A stretch of DNA of 64,000 nucleotides. Origin: Delphinus delphis. Lineage: Eukaryota > Chordata > Mammalia > Artiodactyla > Delphinidae. Under the pieces are notes generated by a model. It was not told the DNA's origin and searched no databases. It saw only the letters and a list, made by a program, of their open reading frames with translations. Positions 1-10,996 of this stretch are shown in pieces (position 1 is the stretch's first letter; every line of letters begins with the position of its first letter). The stretch covers positions 153,874,044-153,938,043 of the forward strand of contig NC_082684.1 of assembly GCF_949987515.2 (NCBI RefSeq), given 5' to 3'. A program made the position numbers and the translations under genes.

Positions 1-686
1 AAAATGGTACCATGTTATGTATTCGGACAGAGCACACAACTCGGTTAATTCTGTTTCCTTCATTTGGTTAAATTCCTGGAACGCCTGGTACCTCTTTTGC
101 CAAGGCAACTTTCTGGTGTCGATTCCCTTGTTCCTCCCCCTCACTGGGGTTGTCCCTCATGGAGATGCGAGAGATCAGATGCCATTCCCACTCAGCTTCC
201 CTTAAAGAGATTTCCAAGTCAGAAACTTCCTTCTGTGATGGCTGGACTGATCTTCTTCTGAGCAGAGTTACGGGGACATTTACATCACCTCTTTGTTATC
301 TATAATGAGAAAGAAGGAAAGACAGCTTACAGTTACATCCAAGGAGAAGTAGCTCATGCATTCTGGTTAGCAGAATGTACATCACATTCCCAACACCAAA
401 CACATGTTGGTCTCAAAATAACCCACTCATGTAATACTAGAGTTTCTTCTGAAATTGTCCATGTTTCTTAAACCAAAAGCACATCCCTATCAATCATATG
501 ATAAGAAAGCATCTTATAGACCACAGGTCTCCATCTGCTTTTTTGACTCTCACCTGCCTATAATACGCTGATATTCCAAACCAAATCATACAATAGTAAA
601 ACATGCAGGGGCAAGTGATAATTTAGCAGCAAAATGTTGATATTATACAGAAGCCTGAAGTGACTAGATTTTAAGTATCAAGATTT
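1..686. other. Single-copy intergenic sequence, nothing recognised
   Basis: No repeat family, splice-flanked open frame or RNA gene could be recognised. The short frames present have no domain-like composition. AT-rich with scattered TATA-like strings, none in a promoter context. Confidence 0.5.
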
Positions 687-700
687 AAAAGTAGATGCAT

Positions 701-829
701 ACCTGGAAATGGTAGCTAGACTTGTCGTGATGATCATTTTGTGATGTATAAAGATATCAGTTTCCTATGTCGTACACCTGAAACTCATATAAATATTGTA
801 ATTCAGTTATACATCAATTAATTAAAATA
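701..829 (+). mobile_element. L1 3' end, 5'-truncated
   Basis: The segment carries the typical L1 tail: GTACACCTGAAACT, then TTGTAATTCAG..., ending in an A-rich tail. It is flanked by a target-site duplication AAAAGTAGATGCAT (687-700) and AAAAGTAGATGTAT (830-843), one mismatch in 14. Only the extreme 3' UTR was inserted, so it has no coding potential. Confidence 0.75.
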
Positions 830-843
830 AAAAGTAGATGTAT

Positions 844-1462
844 CATTGGCATGCATCGTAGGGAGAGCAGCTAGATAATTTCATGTGAAGGCAGGAAATG
901 TGATGATGTTAACAACATTTTCCTTCTCCATCTGCACAGGTTTGGGAGTGGAAGATGAAAGTATAGACTCAAACTGAGTAAGGGAGCAGTCTAGTTTCAG
1001 AGAATGTAGAAATACTAGCGGTATAATGCAGACACTATCGGAACAGTAAAGGCAGCATCGGGTTGGAGCTCAAGGTCTGTGACCCAGTTTCCTCTTAGTA
1101 AAATCGAGACTTCTGCTTCTCTGTGTTGCAGAGACACCAAAATGAGGGGAAATACATGAAAGCATCGTGTGGGAAACTTCAGGCAGAACAAGGTTCTTCC
1201 GTAATGCTCACCGCTAACCTACTTTGGGACCTGGCATCTTGATTTTAATATTGTGATAAGGTGCGCTCAGGGTATAAAGATGACCAGAAAGAGTTGTTAA
1301 CAATCAGTGGATACAAAAAAAAAAAAAGAGAGAAAGAAAGGAATGGAAGCTCTATTTTATTTATTTTCCTTTGCAATTTACTCAAGCATAAATGAATATT
1401 GCATTGTGGGGTTCTCCTTATTTCCATTTCCAGTTCATTAGGAAACTGGTTTAAAGATTTTT
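844..1462. other. Single-copy sequence; possible MIR scrap near 1060-1180
   Basis: Mostly unassigned. CCCAGTTTCCTCTTAGTAAAAT near 1083 resembles the MIR CCTCAGTTTCCTCATCTGTAAAAT box, but too little follows to be sure. A short A-run with GAAA motifs lies at 1313-1340. Confidence 0.35.
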
Positions 1463-1480
1463 AAAAAGAAACAAGAGGGA

Positions 1481-2014
1481 ATTTACAATAGCCAAGACAT
1501 GGAATCAGCCTAAATGTTCATTGGCAGATGAATGGATAAAGAAGATGTGGTACATACCTATACATGGAATACTACTCGGTCATAAAAAAGAGTGAAATAT
1601 TGCCATTTGCAGCAACGTGGATGGACCTAGAGATTATCTACTAAGTGAAATGAGTCAGAAAGAGAAAGAAAAGTACCATATGATATCACTTATATGTGGA
1701 GTCTAAAATATGACACAAATGAACTTTTTTACGAAACAGAAACAGACTCACAGACATAGAAAACAAACTAATGGTTACCAAAGGGGAAAAGGGGTGGAGG
1801 AGGGATAAATTAGGAGTATGGGATTAGCAGATACACCCTACTATATATAAAATAGACAAACAAGGTCCTACTGTATAGCACAGAGAACTATATTCAATAT
1901 CCTGTAATAATAGTGGAAAAGCATATGAAAAAGAAAATATATATGTATAACTGAATCACTTTGCTGTACAGCAGAAGCTAACACAACATTGTAAATCAAC
2001 TTTACTTCTATTAG
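1481..2014 (+). mobile_element. L1 3' portion (end of ORF2 and 3' UTR), 5'-truncated
   Basis: It begins with the L1 phrase ACAATAGCCAAGACATGGAA and runs through AGATGTGGTACAT, GGAATACTACTC, TCCTACTGTATAGCACAGAG and CTTTGCTGTACAGCAG to the tail. A target-site duplication of about 18 bp with two mismatches flanks it (1463-1480 AAAAAGAAACAAGAGGGA; 2015-2032 AAAAAGAAGCAAGAGAGA). The divergence says it is older than the L1 at 41-48 kb. Confidence 0.85.
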
Positions 2015-2032
2015 AAAAAGAAGCAAGAGAGA

Positions 2033-2440
2033 AAGAAAAGAAACAGGAAAACTCTTCACAGGATGTGGCAAAGAATAATCTCTCTTCTGGTGTGATTTTC
2101 TGTGTGTTCTGTGATGAGCAGGTTCTGCAGAGCCTTTGGGGTCTGCCCATACTCTTCCTGGCCCTTCCTGTCTGTGCTTGGGGACCAGGTGGTGATCTCA
2201 AGGTTTCCACTCTCAGCCTTGCTCACGGTGAGCATCTTTATCCCTTGCATTTTTAAGTAAGCTTGCCTCCTCCAATATGCTCTGCAAAGCAGTACCTGCT
2301 GCTGATTGCTTGGTCCATGGAAGGCCTTGCTCTGTGTTTTCATCACATGTGCTGCTCTTGTTTATAAGAAGCACAGGCACTGGCCATTACGTGTGAGTTA
2401 AGGTGCCTAGTATTTCCTTGGATTCCCATTCAAGTCTCAC
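2033..2440. other. Single-copy sequence
   Basis: No repeat family recognised. Short overlapping frames on both strands have no recognisable domain and no paired splice signals. Confidence 0.4.
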
Positions 2441-2444
2441 TAGG

Positions 2445-2575
2445 GCCCCGTGAAATGGCCCTGATATTATCCCCTGTCATCAAACAGGCTCTGACAGATG
2501 CAGAGAAAAAAGTGACAGGTCCAAGTCAGCGCTGGGATGTAGACTCAGGTGACCCGAGGTTAACTCCTGCCTTCT
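2445..2575 (-). repeat. MIR SINE, antisense, diverged
   Basis: It reads like the complement of MIR: TATTATCCCCTGTCATCAAACAGG, then GACAGGTCCAAGTCAGCG and CTGGGATGTAGACTCAGGT, in the spacing of the MIR core and tRNA-related parts. Heavily diverged, as expected for a pre-eutherian element. Confidence 0.5.
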
Positions 2576-2785
2576 TCACGATCACATCTTCATCACTGCA
2601 CTGGCTTCTACCCTGTGGTCACGGACAGAGCTAGAGCTTTACATCAGATAAACAACTTCCTTTATAAAGTTTGACTTGAAAACAGACTCTCCATTGGGAA
2701 AAAGTGCCAAGATTCTGCTGTGTTACTCTCAAGATATTTTTTTTTCTTATTATTGTCTCATTATTCACATTTGCCATCTTTTTTA

Positions 2786-3090
2786 AAAAAATTTTTATCC
2801 GAGTACAGTTGATTTACAATGTTGTGCTAGTTTCAGGTGTACAGCAAAGTGAATCAGTTATACATATACATCTATCCACTCTTTTTTTAAGATTCTTTTC
2901 CCATACAGGCCATTAGAGAATATTGAGTAGAGTTCCCTGTGCTAAACAGCAGGTTCTCATCAGTTATCTATTTTATATAGAGTAATGTGTATATGTCAAT
3001 CCCAATCTCCCAATTTATCTCTCCCCCCACTTATGCCCTGGTAACCATAAGTGTGTTTTCTACATCTGTGACTCTGCTTCTCCTCCCAAG
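2786..3090 (-). mobile_element. L1 3' UTR fragment
   Basis: Complement of the L1 3' end: T/A-rich tail, AGTTGATTTACAATGTTGTG, TTTCAGGTGTACAGCAAAGTG, CCCTGTGCTAAACAGCAGG, then CCCAATCTCCCAATTTATC and GGTAACCATAAG. 5'-truncated, non-coding. Closely resembles the fragment at 63161-63380. Confidence 0.85.
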
Positions 3091-3169
3091 GACCATTAGT
3101 GTGAAGGCTACAGAGTACCCAATACAGGGCCCAGAACTCAGAAAGAACTCTAAATAAGAGGTAGTCTTG

Positions 3170-3522
3170 GGCTTCCCTGGTGGCACAGTGGTAGAGAATC
3201 CACCTGCCAATGCAGGGGACGCGGGTTCGAGCCCTGGTCCGGGAAGATCCTACATGCCACAGAGCAACTAACCCCGTGCGCCACAACTACTGAGCTTGTG
3301 CTCTAGAGCCCGCGAGCCACAGCTACTGAGCCTGCGTGCCGCAACTACTGGAGCCCGTGCGCCTAGAGCCCGTGCTCCACAACGAGAGAGGCCACCGCAA
3401 TGAGAAACCCGCGCACTGCAACAAAGAGTAGCCCCTGCTTGCCGCAACTAGAGAAAGACCGCCCGCAGCAATGAAGACCCAACACAACCAAAAATAAATA
3501 AATAAATTAAAAAAAAAAAAAA
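3170..3522 (+). mobile_element. CHR-2-type SINE, long form
   Basis: The tRNA-related head (GGCTTCCCTGGTGGCACAGTGG, then GGGTTCGAGCCCTGG, a B-box-like motif) is followed by several diverged repeats of GCCACAACTACTGAGC-like units and AATAAATAAATAAATTAAAAA. Unlike most SINEs in this window it keeps the whole central body, so it represents an older subfamily. Flanks show only a weak repeat (GGTAGTCTT at 3160-3168, GCTAGTCTC after the tail). Confidence 0.9.
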
Positions 3523-3523
3523 A

Positions 3524-4378
3524 GCTAGTCTCTTTCTCTTTGCTTTCTTTTGGCTGGTAGGGGGTAAAGCTGTACTTTATCCAAGCACGTTAAATGCATA
3601 TCCAAGCACGTTATTTTATTTGTTCTAGGGTTTTTGATTCATTTCAGGTGTCCAATCAATAATAATAGAAATGACGATAGCAATGATAATAGCCCTGATA
3701 ACGGTGCTGCAATGATTTCCATTAGCCTCTGAGAGATCAGACTGTCATCTGAAGTATATGCCAGGACAATGTGGCTCACGCAGCTCCTAAGTGCCCCGGC
3801 GGCCTGCATCCTCCACAGCCCTGCTCAGCCAGACCATAATGAGACATCTGTTTCTGTGAACTTATAAATATCAAGGTTGATGCATTACATGAGTGCTTCG
3901 GAAGCTCTGTTTCATACGTGTGTCAGAGGGCAGCATCCAGCAGCTAGGTCAGGCAACAAATATTTTGCAAGAAGAACACGTATTCCTGGGGGAGATGTGA
4001 GTGCATTTCCCTGGCAAAGCATCCGTCATGTTTATGAACATACTCAAAGAAGATGATGTCTTTGCCTGGGTGAATTCAGTTCAGAATGAGCAAACCAGGC
4101 TGAGAAGACACAGCGGGTGCCTCGTATATTTTAAACTTTCTATCAAAACCCACTTTAACCTGGAGTTTTAAGAAAACAATTATGATGGGGGAAATCTGCA
4201 TCCACGTTGTGTGATGAAACCATGGAGCTGGAGAAGGTTTTTTGTAATTCTGTAACTCACCCTATTTTCATCTGGGCTCCTGGAGTTAGGTGCACTTATT
4301 TTATTAAAAGAAGAGTAGGTTCGGAAATTGTCAGTGTCAGGTGACTAAACTATAGGTGTAGTGACAACAGCCACTGGG
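3524..4378. other. Single-copy sequence with a 21-bp partial tandem repeat
   Basis: No mobile element recognised. ATCCAAGCACGTTA occurs at 3579-3592 and again at 3600-3613, a 21-bp period. The remainder shows no coding or RNA signal I can support. Confidence 0.4.
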
Positions 4379-4389
4379 CAAGGCAGTCT

Positions 4390-4537
4390 GTTTTTGAATG
4401 GATTTATGTAAATATACGTATTACTGAATCACTTTGCTGTACACCTGAAACTAACACAACATTGTTAATCAACTATATACCAGTATAAAATAAAAAATTA
4501 AATTTAAAAAATTATAAATTTCCCACTTAAAAAAAAA
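4390..4537 (+). mobile_element. L1 3' end, 5'-truncated
   Basis: TGAATCACTTTGCTGTACAC, CTGAAACTAACACAACATTG, then an AT-rich tail ending in A10. A short imperfect duplication (AGGCAGTCT before, AGACAGTCT after) is compatible with target-primed insertion. Confidence 0.8.
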
Positions 4538-4546
4538 AGACAGTCT

Positions 4547-5152
4547 CCTTTTCTTGGTAGAACACGGAAGATGCCCCCAGACTCAGGGATGCAAGTGTGA
4601 GATGTTTTGCATCCCGTGTTTCCAATGTAGCCGGCATGTCCTGCAGAAAAAAGATGTTCTGGAAACAATCTGAAGTCTCTGATTTAACCTCAGAAGGTGT
4701 CTGGACATGATTCACCTCAACATGATAGTCTAGTGAGAAATTAAACCCATGTATTTCCAAGTGAATAGAGCAATCCAAAGTTGATAGGACATTAGCATGG
4801 CTATAATGGTGAATAGTAACAAACTAGACTATAAGGAACCATGTAGAAGCCAGAGGTCTACACCACATAATATTCACACTAGTTCCATATATTCACTCAG
4901 CATTTAAGAATGTTACAGAAAACACATGGTTTTTTTTTCCTGAAATAGAGCTCTGGGGTTCTCTGGCTGTTTTGAAGCCTACTTTATAAATACCAGTGGA
5001 AGGAAAGGAAGTACAATTAACCACACACAAGGGGAAAATTCAACAGTGCTTTAAGCAGAGTGCAACTAAATTATCTTGGGACAGTGAAGACAACTCTATT
5101 TTGAAAAATTAAGGTTTAGCGGGGAAATGTTTATGTTTTTCTTTCTCTTCCT
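4547..5152. other. Single-copy sequence
   Basis: No repeat or gene recognised. A T-run lies at 4929-4938. Confidence 0.4.
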
Positions 5153-5165
5153 GTGATGTAGTTTT

Positions 5166-5371
5166 TTTTTTTTTTTTTGCGGTATGTGGGCCTCTCACTG
5201 TTGTGGCCTCTCCCGTTGCGGAGCACAGGCTCCGGACGCGCAGGCTCAGCGGCCATGGCTCAGGGACCCAGCCGCTCCACGGCATGTGGGATCTTCCCGG
5301 ACCGGGGCACGAACCCGTGTCCCCTGCATCGGCAGGCGGACTCTCAACCACTGCGCCACCAGGGAAGCCCC
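5166..5371 (-). mobile_element. CHR-type SINE, short (centrally deleted) form
   Basis: Read on the minus strand it runs from the tRNA-related head to CGCATACCGC-like sequence and a poly-A tail (T-run on the plus strand). A perfect 13-bp target-site duplication, GTGATGTAGTTTT, flanks it (5153-5165 and 5372-5384). Low divergence from the other short copies indicates a relatively recent insertion. Chance frames in it on both strands are not genes. Confidence 0.95.
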
Positions 5372-5384
5372 GTGATGTAGTTTT

Positions 5385-5914
5385 GATTAAGAAGTTTTTG
5401 AGACCAAATGTTGATGAGCTGCACAGAAACTGGTCCTGAAGCAAAGGCGACGGGGCTCGGGTCCTCCTCTGTTCCTGCAGAGTTTATTAGGCATTGGATT
5501 CTGTGAAGTGCTTCAATATAGCATCTTTCTTAGGCTCACCACCACCCTCCGAGAGAGGACACGTAAACCTGCTGATTATTTTATATTAGAAAAATGAGCG
5601 TTCCAAGAAAAATAAAGGCACATTCTTGGTCTGCCTTCCACGAATTAGAAGTCCAGCAAGGGCGTGCTTCTCATTAGCATTCTCCTGTTGCTTTAGTACT
5701 TTTATTTGAATGAAGGATTTTTTTTTTTAATTAGGGCAAGAGCTCTGATTTTTAAACAAATCGCCCAGCCTTTTTTTTATTTTTTAAAGAGAAATACAGG
5801 AGAAATGACTAGGAAACTTTGGTGCCTGTTTTTGATAATCCTATCATTTTTTGGATAGTTGTCCTTTGTTTTAATTTTCCATTTTCAGACAGTGCAAGGA
5901 GGGGCCAGGATGGG
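5385..5914. other. Single-copy, AT-rich sequence
   Basis: Nothing recognised; T-rich tracts at about 5720-5790. Confidence 0.4.
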
Positions 5915-6045
5915 GATGAAGACTGCGGCTTGGGAGTCAGACTGAAAACTGTGGCCTCAGATCTTACCAGCTCTGTGACCTTGGGCAAGGGAGGCCAATG
6001 TTAGCCCCCATCCCACAAGATTGGGTGAGGATGGAAAAGTGGAAA
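5915..6045 (+). repeat. MIR SINE, diverged
   Basis: CTTGGGAGTCAGACTG, CTCAGATCTTACCAGCTCTG, TGACCTTGGGCAAG and a decayed remnant of the later box follow MIR order. Confidence 0.6.
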
Positions 6046-6129
6046 GGTCAATGAATTTTTTAGGGTAGACAATTTGTGAGCAAAAAAATTCTGCTTGGTC
6101 TCTTCCTTTATAGTATTAGCCTTTTGGTT

Positions 6130-6545
6130 TATGTTTTATCCCATTGCATTGGCTAAGATTCATGGGACAGTGTCGAAAAACAGCAGTTATGGCAAGCAAG
6201 TATCTTACTTTTTAAAATTTTAAAGGGAATAAGTATTTCACTTTCAAGCATTAAGTAAAGAAGATTTCCTTTCATTCCTGGCTTGCTGAGCATTTTCATC
6301 ATGGATGGGTATCAAATCTTATCAAATGCTTTTTCAGCATCGATTGAAAGGATCATGTGAAGTTTCTCCTTTAATTTGTTAATTTGAACCAATTACATTA
6401 TCAGTGTTGCACATTCCTTGCATGCCTAGGATAAACCCAACTTGGACACAAAGAGGAATGACTTGGTCATTCTTTTAATAAACCATTAGATTTAATAAAT
6501 TCATAGTTTATTTAGGATTTTAGCTTCTACGTTCTGATAAGAGGC
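6130..6545 (-). mobile_element. Ancient L1 ORF2 fragment
   Basis: Complement of L1 reverse-transcriptase sequence: TTGCTGAGCATTTTCATCATGGATGGGT, AATGCTTTTTCAGCATCGATTG, TTCCTTGCATGCCTAGGATAAACCC, TTCTTTTAATA. It matches, far more diverged, the region at about 43580-43810 of the full-length L1. All frames are broken. Confidence 0.75.
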
Positions 6546-6945
6546 CCATTAAGTATACCAAAGTTAGGTCAGCTAGGACACATAGGTGGCAATAATTAGT
6601 ATTTGCCATACAAAAAGTTTAACGGGTATAAAAAAGAAACACCTAAAGGTTAGATGAATTTCTCATGCTCAGAAGACATGGACTTGATGTACTGTTGTCT
6701 AGAATCGCCAGGGGGTCTCTGGGCATCCTGGATGTAAGTGCTGTTCTCTTTTTGACACAGATCCTCACGGAATTTCCTGTGCAGGTTACTGCAGGTCAGC
6801 TCTTGGAGAAAGTCCATAAACAATTCGGGGTGAAGGAGCTCTCCTAAAGGTAGACAGAAAGTTGTATTTCAGCCTGGAAATTTTTTTAAAAAGATGAGTA
6901 AGGACATTATTTTAAAAATCTATAAACAGACACAGACTAAGAGAA
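6546..6945. other. Single-copy stretch holding a weak exon-like segment
   Basis: A pyrimidine tract and CACAG acceptor (about 6743-6762) precede an 87-nt open stretch ending in a stop near 6845, with AAAGGTAGAC following. The encoded peptide, ILTEFPVQVTAGQLL and onward, is not one I recognise. Such coincidences are frequent in 64 kb, so I do not call a gene. Confidence 0.15.
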
Positions 6946-6949
6946 CATG

Positions 6950-7040
6950 GACTTAGGTATTGGAGCTTTGTGGGGTGGGAGCAAGTGGGCTGGACTTGAA
7001 TTTAGAAGAACTGGGTTCAAATCCTAGGCCATTCACTTAT
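6950..7040 (+). repeat. Possible MIR fragment
   Basis: GGACTTGAATTTAGAAGAACTGGGTTCAAATCCTAGGCCATTCACTTATT follows the order of the MIR anticodon-region box, but the later part is missing. A matching later part may lie at about 7405-7470, interrupted by the SINE at 7168. Confidence 0.4.
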
Positions 7041-7167
7041 TATAGGGATTATTAAACTGGAGTTCCACAAATAGGCTTCAGAGGAGACTACAATTCCAGA
7101 AATAATGTGAAAGGTTATGTGTCTCTGAATTTTTCTGGGGTGGAAGTATCATTAAAAAATGAAATAG

Positions 7168-7379
7168 GGGCTTCCCTGGTGGCGCAGTGGTTGAGAGTCC
7201 GCCTGCCGATGCAGGGGACACGGGTTCGTGCCCCGGTCCGGGAAGATCCCACGTGCCGTGGAGCGGCTGGGCCCATGAGCCATGGCCGCTGAGCCTGTGC
7301 GTCCGGAGCCTGTGCTCTGCAATGGGAGAGGCCACAACAGTGAGAGGCCCGCGTACCGCAAAAAAAAAAAAAAAAAAAA
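7168..7379 (+). mobile_element. CHR-type SINE, short form
   Basis: Complete head (GGCTTCCCTGGTGGCGCAGT), B-box-like GGGTTCGTGCCCCGG, CCATGGCCGCTGAGCC, CGTACCGC and an A20 tail. The short direct repeat GAAATAG flanks it (7161-7167; 7384-7390) within a slightly longer A-rich match. Confidence 0.93.
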
Positions 7380-7390
7380 GAAAGAAATAG

Positions 7391-8230
7391 CTCTGATTTA
7401 CTCTTTGTTGGACTTTGGGATTGTAACTTTAATTTTATGAGCTTTCAGCTGCCTTCTCTGTAAAGGGAGGATCATAAGCCCTAATTACTTCAAAGACTAG
7501 ATATGGGCTCAAATTATAAAAAGTCAAATGTAAGTATCTATGTACTGAAAGAGATGCTTTGAGAATAAGTAAATGCAGTGTGCAGTAAAATCTTACCATT
7601 TGCCTTCAAAGCAGGTTTATAAAATGTTCAACAAATATATAGATAAATTGAGGCATCCCAAGGGCAGAAAAGTAGGGTTCTTTCATAAAATTTATATATA
7701 TATTATTTCCCCCAAAACCTCACTAATATCACCACAATAGAAAGTGTGGATCGGGCTGGGTTGACCTTATGAAATATTGCTAAAGCGAGCATTTCAGGAA
7801 GGCCTCCTGATTTGTTAATAGCAGAATAAATATGCATCCTTATTTTAATGGAACACAGGGTAGATGATACTGGCCTTGTAGTAAGTAGAGCCATCAGAAG
7901 GGATATTGAGTTTAGGGAATGTAGCTGGCAGTCTCCTTTGCTCTGTCTCTTTCATATTCTTTATCATCTTTTCTGTTTGATCCAGGTGGATTAATTGCTT
8001 CAGGCGCTTTTAACTCAGAGCCTCCACACTTGAAGGGTCAGCTTTGTTTCTTTCTTGTCTGATTTTTGAGTTTCCTATTGAATCATATAAGGACTAGATC
8101 ATTCCGCTTTGTGATTTGGAAATATCAGATAAAGTGGTCTCCATGCTGTCATTCATTGCATATAATCGGTTTCCCAGCTGACCTCCATTGCAAAATTCGG
8201 AACAGTCAAAGGGAGCTAGCATGGTGATAA
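7391..8230. other. Mostly single-copy sequence
   Basis: The first 150 bp may continue a MIR. The remainder has no recognised repeat, gene or RNA. TATA-rich near 7690-7705. Confidence 0.35.
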
Positions 8231-8245
8231 TAATATCGACTACTT

Positions 8246-8374
8246 GGGAATTCCCTGGGGGTCCAGTGGTTGGGACTCTGGGCTTTCACTGCAGAGGGCC
8301 CGGGTTCGATCCCTGGTTGGAGAACTAGAATCCTGTGGGCCGTGCGGCACTACCAAAAATAATAATAATGATGA
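8246..8374 (+). mobile_element. CHR-1-type SINE
   Basis: GGGAATTCCCTGGGGGTCCAGTGG, CCCGGGTTCGATCCCTGG and GGCCGTGCGGC, followed by an AATAATAATGATGA tail. Target-site duplication TAATATCGACTACTT (8231-8245) and TAATATCCACTACTT (8375-8389), one mismatch in 15. Different head from the GGCTTCCC family. Confidence 0.92.
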
Positions 8375-8389
8375 TAATATCCACTACTT

Positions 8390-8798
8390 TTACGGTCTTA
8401 CTTTGCAATTCTCCACATGAAATTCCATTTTATGAAATAGTTTCCATTTCACTCCCCAAATAAAACTTGTCACAGAAGTGTCAAAGAAGTAGAAGCATTT
8501 CTCTTATATAATTATATGACTGAACAAAGGCAAAATGGATACCATGAAAATTCTAAGTGCAGTGAATATTGCACAAGTAAATTATAGCATCAAAAAGAAT
8601 AAGGTGATTAGATATCAAGCCAGTGGAAAACATTTTATTAGAAGATGTGGAGGGGGACCACACAAAGCTTAAACACGATTAATATTGCATTTCTTTAGGG
8701 GGAAAAGAACTATGTGTTTTCCAAAAGTTAAGCGTGTGATCTTTGTGTATTTGAGTTGTGTGGGGGGGGATTTACCAGCATTAGGCTAAGGGTTTTTA
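8390..8798. other. Single-copy AT-rich sequence
   Basis: Nothing recognised. A G8 run at 8762-8769 is the only local peculiarity. Confidence 0.4.
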
Positions 8799-8799
8799 T

Positions 8800-8955
8800 A
8801 TATGTATGTACCTCAATTGATCCTCTATTATCGCTCTCATTTTACAGAAGAGGAAACTGAGACTTAGAAGAGAGATTTTGTAAATCATCTAAAGTTTCCT
8901 CAGTAGCAGGACGAGCACTTGAAAGCCATGGTCTTCTGAGTCCAGATTCTACATT
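8800..8955 (-). repeat. MIR SINE, antisense
   Basis: TCTCATTTTACAGAAGAGGAAACTGAGACTTAGAAG followed by TCCTCAGTAGCAGGACGAGC and GTCTTCTGAGTCCAGATTC: the complement of MIR, in order. Confidence 0.7.
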
Positions 8956-8959
8956 CTGA

Positions 8960-9456
8960 GATTTGTTTGTACACAGATCTTCCGAGTACAAAATCAGGTA
9001 CCCAAATAAAGGGATTCATGTATTAGACCCTCAAGATGCCTGAGAGTTACTGCCAATGGAAATTTTAGATTAGAAACCACAGACAAGGCACAACGAATCC
9101 TGGTCTGTTGTTTTTGAAATTGAGCCCTCTGTGTTCAGGGAATCCAGTTCCTATGTCCTTTCTTGCTCTTGTTTCCGGATGAGTGGGAAAAGTCAGTCAC
9201 GAGTTCACTGTAGTGTAGTTCCAGAAAATGCACAGAGCCAGACCCAAGGCAGAGCGGCTAAAGAATCCACTCACCCACTGGAGTATCCCCTCATTTAGAA
9301 ACATTTATCCCTCCATGAAGCCACTGCTGATGGCCATGCCTATGGCCATTTCAAGAACAAAAAGCACCTGTCATGTGACCCCATTTTTGTAAAGAAGATT
9401 TTCATTAACATCAAGGAAAATTTTGTTTGGAAAACACATAGATAAGAATGTGGCAG
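8960..9456. other. Single-copy sequence
   Basis: No repeat or coding signal recognised. Confidence 0.4.
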
Positions 9457-9757
9457 GGGCTTCCCTGGTGACGCAGTGGTTGAGAATCTGCCTGCTAAGG
9501 CAGGGGACACGGGTTCGCGCCCTGGTCCGCGGAGCAACTAGGCCCGTGCGCCACAGCTACTGAGCCTGCGCGTCTGGAGCCTGTGCTCTGCAACAAGAGA
9601 GGCCGCGATAGTGAGAGGCCCGCACACCGCGATGAAGAGTGGCCCCCGCTTGCCACAACTAGAGAAAGCCCTCGCACAGAAACGAAGACCCAACACAGCA
9701 AAAATAAATTAATTAATTAATAAACTCCTACTCCCAACATCTTAAAAAAAAAAAAAA
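9457..9757 (+). mobile_element. CHR-2-type SINE, long form with internal losses
   Basis: Head GGGCTTCCCTGGTGACGCAG, then directly from CCTGGTCCG to CGGAGCAACTAGGCC, so the usual GGGAAGATCCCACATGCC segment is absent. The body keeps the long-form 3' half (AGTGGCCCCCGCTTGCC, AACTAGAGAAAGCCC, GACCCAACACAGC) and an AATTAATTAATTAATAAA tail, then a second A-run at 9743-9756. Confidence 0.88.
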
Positions 9758-9889
9758 CGTGTGACAGTGTTCATTTCTGGCTCTTGAAAGTGTGGGTCAG
9801 TTGTGGGGTTTTTCCTGTTAATCTATATTTTCTATTTTTGTAAAGTTTAAATGATACCATGTCATGAAAATGGACGTTTAAAAAAAAAC

Positions 9890-10370
9890 AATTCAACAAG
9901 CAGTTAGTCAGTGTCTGTGGGTCAGCCATTTCACTGGGCACCGAGAAGACAAAGAGGTTCAAGCCGCAGGGCTATACATTCCTGCAGGCGCTGGACCCTC
10001 TTGGTCTCGTTCACCTCTCTTGACACATTGGCCGAGACGGATGCACAGTAGGGCCCTGTAAATACTTGTTCCATACGTGGATGGAGAGAGACTGACCAAC
10101 AAGTGAGAAATTAATATTTTATAGGTGCTGTGATGGAAATATACACAAGCCAGAGTGTGTGGATCAAGAAGGGGGAAACCCAGCTGGAAGCTGGGGGAGG
10201 AGGGATGTCGGGAAGTGGGGCCTTTATTCAGGATTTGATGCCTGAACTGAGTCTTCTATTGAGAGGTGAGTGGGGTAGGAGGGAAGGGTGCCCAGGGAGT
10301 GAGGAAGGAAGAATAGAGCAGACAAAGGAAGCTGTGTGGGTCATGCTCGCCAGCTCAGAGTAGGTGGGAA
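9890..10370. repeat. Possible ancient interspersed repeat, family not assigned
   Basis: Phrases such as TATTTTATAGGTGCTGTGATGGAAATATAC, GTGGGGCCTTTATTCAGGATTTGATGCCTGAACTGAGTC and GTGAGTGGGGTAGG resemble a widespread mammalian repeat with GTGCTATGAAGG and GAGCTGAGACCTGAAGG phrases. I cannot name it. The same family seems to recur near 18.24, 22.2 and 33.5 kb. Confidence 0.3.
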
Positions 10371-10918
10371 AGAGAAAAGAGAGAGAGACTATCCCAGGGA
10401 AATGAAGCCTCTAGAATAGTAGGGAAAGTCAACTTTAAGCTTTTGCAGGTGCAAAGACTAAAGATTACATGCAAAAAAAATTAGGGTGCTGAAATAAAGT
10501 GGCATGCCAGCGCAGAACAGAAGAGAATCAACAGACAGAAGAAAATACAGGAAGAAAGGCGTTACAGAGCAAAGCAGAACTAGAGGTATTCTTTTAGAAA
10601 CTCTAATTAAATGCTATTTCCATTTGCATAGAAACGGCACAAGTTGTTATTTTGGGGTGGTGAGAGTTCTGAGTAGTTTTAACGGACTTTTAGCTTAACT
10701 ATCTTTTTTTTCCTAAAATAATTATGCACGTTGTCACTGTGTCTTTAATAAAAATGTACTTAAAGAGGACATTGGAAACTCACTAAATAGGTTATATAGT
10801 TATACAAATATTTAGTAACGTGGTTTTGAAAAGCCAGGGAAGGGATTCAATTCATTTCTCAATAAATCTTTTTAACATCTATCTAAAGTGCTAAGTATTT
10901 TAGAAAGATGGGCAGATG

Positions 10919-10996
10919 AAAAGAGAGAGAGAAAGAAAGAAAGGAAGAGAGAAAGAAAAAAAGAAAGAGAGGAGGAAGGGAAGAGGGAAGGGAAGA
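10919..10996 (+). repeat. Purine-only simple repeat (GAAA/GGAA)n
   Basis: Uninterrupted A/G tract of about 78 bp mixing GAGA, GAAA and GGAAGG motifs. Complete strand asymmetry of this kind can form triplex or non-B DNA. Confidence 0.9.

Noticed and set aside
3210..3240. tRNA-like internal promoter (GGGTTCGAGCCCTGG)
   Set aside because: B-box of a tRNA-derived SINE; no cloverleaf or acceptor stem of a functional tRNA.
5109..5444. Several overlapping open frames through SINEs with peptides like SLLWPLPLRSTGSG and VVESPPADAGDTGSCPG
   Set aside because: Identical peptides recur at every short CHR SINE copy; they are translations of the SINE on either strand, not genes.
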